Assembly: GCA_028033615.1 (NCBI GenBank)
Contig: JAOFDG010000016.1
Location: 1-38,073 of the forward strand
Length of the DNA: 38,073 nucleotides
Direction: 5' to 3'
DNA from: Verrucomicrobiales bacterium
GTDB lineage: Bacteria; Verrucomicrobiota; Verrucomicrobiia; Verrucomicrobiales; DEV007
Under the pieces are notes generated by a model that had not been told where the DNA came from, searched no databases, and saw nothing but the letters and a program-made list of their open reading frames with translations. This document shows, in pieces, positions 34,709 through 38,073 of this stretch (position 1 is its first letter; each line of letters starts with the position of its first letter). A program made the translations under genes and the position numbers.

Positions 34709-35812
34709 GTGCAGGTGGCAGCATTAGCTATAACAATGTGCCTACCTATCACCGCGAATATGATTGTTGGTGAAGTTTCCGACAAACTTCAATCAAGAGC
34801 AAAAAAAACGCCTTTGATCTTTGGAGCAAAAGGTGATCGTTTCGATTTAACTATCAATTCACTATTTTTCAGAGGTGCACCTTCAAGTGAAATCTCGATG
34901 CTTGAATACAATAGAGTTAAAAATGAAAACCGAGGTTCGGTAGTCCCCATCATTCTTGGCTTCGCTGCAAAAAAATATCCGGTTATTGGTACTACCACAG
35001 AATATTTCCTGGAACGTACACTGGTTCCGAAATCAGGAACGTTGCCACTAGTTTTGGGAGACGTGACCCTTGGTTATTTATGCGCCAAAAGACTAAACCT
35101 AAAGGAAGGTGATCACATCTTAACTGATCAAGTTAATCTTTATAATCTATCTGCAAGTAATCCAGTAAAACTCAATATCACTGGCATTCTAGAAGAATCT
35201 AAATCTGCTGATGATGAGACCTTATTCGTAAACCTTCAAACTTCATGGCTCTTATCTGGCATTGGTCATGGTCACGTGAAGATCGATGATAAAACATCAT
35301 CCGAATCTATTCTTTCAAAAAATAAATCTAGTATCACTGCAAACGCTTCTTTAGAAAATTACATTGAAGTTAATGATGAAAATATCAATGCCTTTCACTT
35401 TCACAAAGAACAAGAAAATCTACCAATCTCATCATTACTGGTATTCCCAAAAAACATAAAAGATGAGACGATTCTCAAAGGAAATTATATCAACGATAAG
35501 ACTGTCCAGTCAATTAGACCGAGAGAAATTGTTAGTGAACTACTAGAGTTTGTATTTAAAATTAAACAATTCCTCAACACCTCATTTATACTGACTGGAA
35601 TTGCCGCCTCACTCTTTCTTTTAGCTTTAATTCTCTTATCCATTCAAACTCGAAAACGAGAGATCAAAACTCTTTTTTTAATTGGCTGCGACCGCAAAAC
35701 TCTAATCCTATTATTCATAGGAGAATTAGTCATTCTCTCATGCATGGCGCTTCTAGTTTCAATAATTACTGCTTATGCTTTAAAAAGTCTGGCCATTGGT
35801 CTTATCATCTAA
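34709..35812 (+). CDS. FtsX/MacB-like ABC permease, start uncertain
   Basis: The first ordinary start in frame is GTG 34709 (367 residues), but it cuts into the first transmembrane span. The frame is open back to a stop at 34616-34618 and reads [19 protein letters not shown] just before it from ATA 34649, a typical MacB-like start. No ATG, GTG or TTG occurs there, so an ATA start overlapping the ATPase stop (ATAA), or a changed ATG, is likely. After span 1 comes a large outer domain (about 25-285), then spans at about 285-308 and 325-362 with RKREIKTLFLIGCDRKTL between, like the FtsX domain. It should form the membrane part of the ATPase complex. Confidence 0.8.
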   Translation: MQVAALAITMCLPITANMIVGEVSDKLQSRAKKTPLIFGAKGDRFDLTINSLFFRGAPSSEISMLEYNRVKNENRGSVVPIILGFAAKKYPVIGTTTEYFLERTLVPKSGTLPLVLGDVTLGYLCAKRLNLKEGDHILTDQVNLYNLSASNPVKLNITGILEESKSADDETLFVNLQTSWLLSGIGHGHVKIDDKTSSESILSKNKSSITANASLENYIEVNDENINAFHFHKEQENLPISSLLVFPKNIKDETILKGNYINDKTVQSIRPREIVSELLEFVFKIKQFLNTSFILTGIAASLFLLALILLSIQTRKREIKTLFLIGCDRKTLILLFIGELVILSCMALLVSIITAYALKSLAIGLII

Positions 35813-35875
35813 ATTACGCAAGCCCTATAATTTAAGGTTTTTTATTAAAAAAATCTATTCCTCACAAATTTAACG

Positions 35876-35904
35876 ATGACAAATATTTAAGAATGGTTTA
35901 ATAT
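35876..35904 (+). promoter_or_regulatory. Possible promoter of the lipoprotein gene
   Basis: ATGACA (35876-35881) and TAATAT (35899-35904) are 17 bases apart. The second hexamer ends only six bases before the ATG at 35911, so a transcript would be nearly leaderless. It matches the consensus weakly in very AT-rich sequence. Confidence 0.25.
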
Positions 35905-35910
35905 TTAAAT

Positions 35911-36495
35911 ATGATAAAGTCATTTCAAAGACTTGGCATAATCATTGGAGCGTTAACTTTGTTATCATCGTGTCAAACTTACAAAGTATCTTTGACTTAC
36001 AACCCTCCAAGCATAAGCCAAAGAATTATTAAAGGAGAACCACTTATCAAACTTGATAAGATTAATGATGTTAGAAATCTAAAAGGTGCCGAGATAGGAT
36101 CTATAAAAAACGAATTTGGAATTCCAATTAAATCAATTTACGCAAAACAGCCAGTTAGCGAGATTACCAAAACGGCCTTTTCTCATGCTCTAAAAAGCAG
36201 GAATCTTCTTGCCGAAAAAGATGCAAAGTATTTGTTACAAGCAGATATTTTACAGTTTGAGTGCACCCAATTCTCTACACAAAATGCTGAGTGCAGAATT
36301 AGAGTTCATTTATATCAGGCAAAAACAGGGCGACTAATTTTTAGCCAATATTATTATTCTACGAAGAGCAAGGTTTCACCAAACGTATCATATTGGTCTA
36401 AAGTTGACGAGATCGCCACAGTTGCATCCGAAGCTCTTCAAGATGTCGTGGACAGGGCAGTTGATGACAATAGGCTTCGACAAATAATTAAGTAA
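35911..36495 (+). CDS. Outer-membrane-type lipoprotein, YajG/ABC-auxiliary-like
   Basis: The 194-residue protein has a lipoprotein signal with lipobox LLSS-Cys21 followed by Gln, which in Gram-negative sorting favours the outer membrane. The mature part has beta strands and an amphipathic helix pair: LIKLDKINDVRNL, VSEITKTAFSHALKSRNLL, KYLLQADILQFECTQF, CRIRVHLYQAKTGRLIFS and VASEALQDVVDRAVDD, resembling YajG and ABC-transport auxiliary lipoproteins. These are envelope parts with a poorly known job. It follows the permease by 98 bases on the same strand, so a link with that ABC complex is plausible. Its end is 5 bases from the convergent Nramp-like gene. Confidence 0.75.
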   Translation: MIKSFQRLGIIIGALTLLSSCQTYKVSLTYNPPSISQRIIKGEPLIKLDKINDVRNLKGAEIGSIKNEFGIPIKSIYAKQPVSEITKTAFSHALKSRNLLAEKDAKYLLQADILQFECTQFSTQNAECRIRVHLYQAKTGRLIFSQYYYSTKSKVSPNVSYWSKVDEIATVASEALQDVVDRAVDDNRLRQIIK

Positions 36496-36500
36496 TCTTA

Positions 36501-37868
36501 TTAAGTTAGATACTTACTCAATACGGTCCAGATTCCAACGAATAGGATCATTACTGAACTCACCCAAAAAGCAATTTCATAAACTTTACCAGTCTTGATT
36601 TTTGAGTTCTTTCTTTGCTTTTTAAAAACTATTGCTGCAAAAAGAACTAGCAAAAGTATTACCGAAGTCGCGACACCACCAACGACAACCATCCAAACTG
36701 GACTCTCGAATAAAAGGAAGACCCCTGCCCATATGGCAGGAATACCCACGGCAAGAATAGCAACCCAAGTACGCCTTGATTTAAAATCATCGAAATCAAG
36801 TATTCCGATCCGGCCAAAGGCATCAGTGAATTGTCGAGTCCATGCTCCTAAAGCAGAAAACGCAGTCGAAAAAAGGACTACGAACGCACCAAAATAGAAA
36901 AAAGGCTCAGCCCAATTACCTAAAGTAACGGTATAAAGGTTTGATAGATTCTCTAGAAAATCCTTCCCACCTCCCTCAAGGTTGCCCTTTCCATGAAGTA
37001 GAGCTGAACCTAGAAGAAAAAATGCAACCGTTACAACTGTATAAACAAGCATCGCAAATATTGCATCTATATACATAACCTTAATCCACCCCCTAGCTCT
37101 AATAGCCCATTCTTCAGATCCATCACTTTCACCTGTATTCGAGGCATAGCCCTTCTCTATCAGCCAATAATTATACGCCATTATCTCATCTCCACCCACC
37201 CCCGTCAGCCCAAACGCACCAATAACTAAAATGGTCATTTCAGCACCCTCCGGCATTTTGAACTGTAGACCAGAAAGCACATCCCCCATTGATATAGCGG
37301 CCTCGGTATTTTGGAGTGCTATTAATGAGAAAACAGTAAACAGCGTAAAGAGACCTATCATAGATACGGACATAACCTCTAAAACCTTGTAATAACCTGA
37401 CACTACAATTCCAGAAATTGCTAAAACCACTATTAACAACCACCAGAAAACAGAAAGACTCGGCACTGCCATGTTAAGCAATACAGCGACGAGCCCAACA
37501 ATCCCTCCAACCTGCAAAAATTTTACTAACATCAAACCCAACCAAGTCCAGACTGACCAATTAGCCTTACCTATTTTAAATCCTGGCAATGAATTAAAAG
37601 AAGCGAATGTTGTTTCCCCTGTCATTATTGCTCTTTTACCAAACTCGAGCTGAACAGCCACTTTAACAAGGCAACTTACTAAGATCACCCACATAGCAAT
37701 AAATCCAGCTTGAGCGCCTAGCTTGGTTGTTGCAATCAATTCGCCTGACCCCACGATCGAAGCTGATAATATAAATCCTGGACCTAAATGTTTGATCGTC
37801 CCTCCAATTGATTTAGGTGGATCGAGAACTTTCGATTTGTCTAGTGAGTAAGGGTCTTGGGTTTGCAT
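36501..37868 (-). CDS. Nramp-superfamily transporter lacking canonical metal ligands
   Basis: The 455-residue protein has about 11 transmembrane spans in an APC/Nramp-type arrangement. Span 1 reads GPGFILSASIVGSGELIAT (29-47): where Nramp has Asp-Pro-Gly-Asn, this has Gly-Ser-Gly-Glu. In the span 6 region it has GAFGLTGVGGDEIMAYNYW instead of the Met-Pro-His step. Both positions normally bind Mn2+ or Fe2+, so classical divalent transport is doubtful. The Glu and the Asp-Glu pair may form another site. Such variants recur in Planctomycetes and Verrucomicrobiota and are usually labelled Nramp. The substrate is unknown. Start ATG 37868. Confidence 0.85.
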   Translation of the reverse strand: MQTQDPYSLDKSKVLDPPKSIGGTIKHLGPGFILSASIVGSGELIATTKLGAQAGFIAMWVILVSCLVKVAVQLEFGKRAIMTGETTFASFNSLPGFKIGKANWSVWTWLGLMLVKFLQVGGIVGLVAVLLNMAVPSLSVFWWLLIVVLAISGIVVSGYYKVLEVMSVSMIGLFTLFTVFSLIALQNTEAAISMGDVLSGLQFKMPEGAEMTILVIGAFGLTGVGGDEIMAYNYWLIEKGYASNTGESDGSEEWAIRARGWIKVMYIDAIFAMLVYTVVTVAFFLLGSALLHGKGNLEGGGKDFLENLSNLYTVTLGNWAEPFFYFGAFVVLFSTAFSALGAWTRQFTDAFGRIGILDFDDFKSRRTWVAILAVGIPAIWAGVFLLFESPVWMVVVGGVATSVILLLVLFAAIVFKKQRKNSKIKTGKVYEIAFWVSSVMILFVGIWTVLSKYLT

Positions 37869-37926
37869 ACTTAAGTATTTTCGTATAGCCTGATGCTAAG
37901 AACCTCACAAAAAAAGACAATTTTCA

Positions 37927-38073
37927 ATGCGCTACCTAATGAAATGGATTTTTATAGGCTTCATAAGCTTATTAAGCCATTTGTCAGCGGCTTCGGAGCT
38001 GAATTTTTTTGAAAAGAAAATTAGACCTATTCTGGTCAATGAATGCTACAAGTGCCACAGTGAGGGGAAAAAA
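37927..38073 (+). CDS. Planctomycete-type cytochrome c (PSCyt1) protein, N-terminal part
   Basis: The first 49 codons are seen and the frame runs off the right edge. A signal peptide (MRYLMKWIFIGFISLLSHLSA; ATG 37939 is an alternative start) is followed by LNFFEKKIRPILVNECYKCHS, which is the PSCyt1 domain start with haem-binding C-x-x-C-H at residues 40-44. Such proteins usually continue with PSCyt1, DUF1549 and DUF1553 (PSD1) modules and often accompany sulfatases. The rest cannot be judged. Confidence 0.85.
   Translation, partial: MRYLMKWIFIGFISLLSHLSAASELNFFEKKIRPILVNECYKCHSEGKK

Noticed and set aside
35813-35875. Possible missing last span of the permease in the following gap
   Set aside because: Translation of the gap in the permease frame gives no hydrophobic stretch; the 3-span form after the outer domain may be normal for this branch.

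Overview
The window reads as a compact, AT-rich piece of a heterotrophic, probably marine Verrucomicrobiota-type genome; this is inferred from gene content, with no rRNA marker present. The clues are several secreted FGly-type sulfatases, an SHD1-domain protein, a DP-repeat exported protein, a CehA/McbA-like PHP hydrolase, a lactonase/DUF1080 fusion, a Planctomycete-type cytochrome c (PSCyt1) start at the right edge, and the core run rpmE-prfA-prmC-murA. About 31 intact genes, two partial genes and one interrupted gene are packed tightly. Convergent pairs are separated by only 5-18 bases, or overlap by 4. I see no gene-free stretch above 150 bases, and no tRNA, rRNA, CRISPR or insertion sequence.

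Layout. (1) 1-12568 is a carbohydrate-ester/sulfate locus. The tail of an alpha/beta hydrolase enters from the left. A leftward run (6130 to 366) encodes a BNR/sialidase-fold protein, a beta-helix-like secreted protein, a PHP metallohydrolase and an SHD1 protein whose reading frame is broken by an in-frame TGA. A rightward run (6228 to 12568) encodes an exported esterase, a tiny membrane protein, an iduronate-2-sulfatase-like enzyme, an NTF2-like protein, an arylsulfatase and a DP-repeat protein. The two runs diverge from about 100 bases holding a perfect 16-bp-arm inverted repeat. (2) 12581-21479 holds an exported tricorn-type protease, an unknown exported protein, a parvulin-type isomerase, and murA/prmC/prfA/rpmE for cell wall and translation termination. 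(3) 21587-28714, all leftward, holds a third sulfatase, a VWA-domain membrane protein, a Gfo/Idh/MocA dehydrogenase, an active HtrA protease followed by an odd pseudo-HtrA with a PDZ domain inserted in the protease fold, and a VTT/DedA membrane protein. (4) 28772-32559 holds an FMN-binding PNPOx-like protein, an SGLT-like sodium/solute symporter and a lactonase-DUF1080 fusion. (5) 32708-36495 is a rightward cassette: a two-domain membrane protein of unknown family, a LolD/MacB-type ATPase, an FtsX-like permease with no ordinary start codon at its natural N-terminus, and a lipoprotein. (6) 36501-38073 holds an Nramp-superfamily transporter lacking the canonical metal ligands, then the first 49 codons of a PSCyt1 protein.

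Working together (inference): sulfatases and esterases strip sulfate and acyl groups from algal or mucin-like glycans outside the cytoplasm; the symporter and oxidoreductase handle released sugars; HtrA, pseudo-HtrA, tricorn and isomerase look after protein quality. The most promising unexplained systems are the 32708-36495 ABC cassette, the HtrA/pseudo-HtrA pair, and the divergent glycan locus with its central palindrome.
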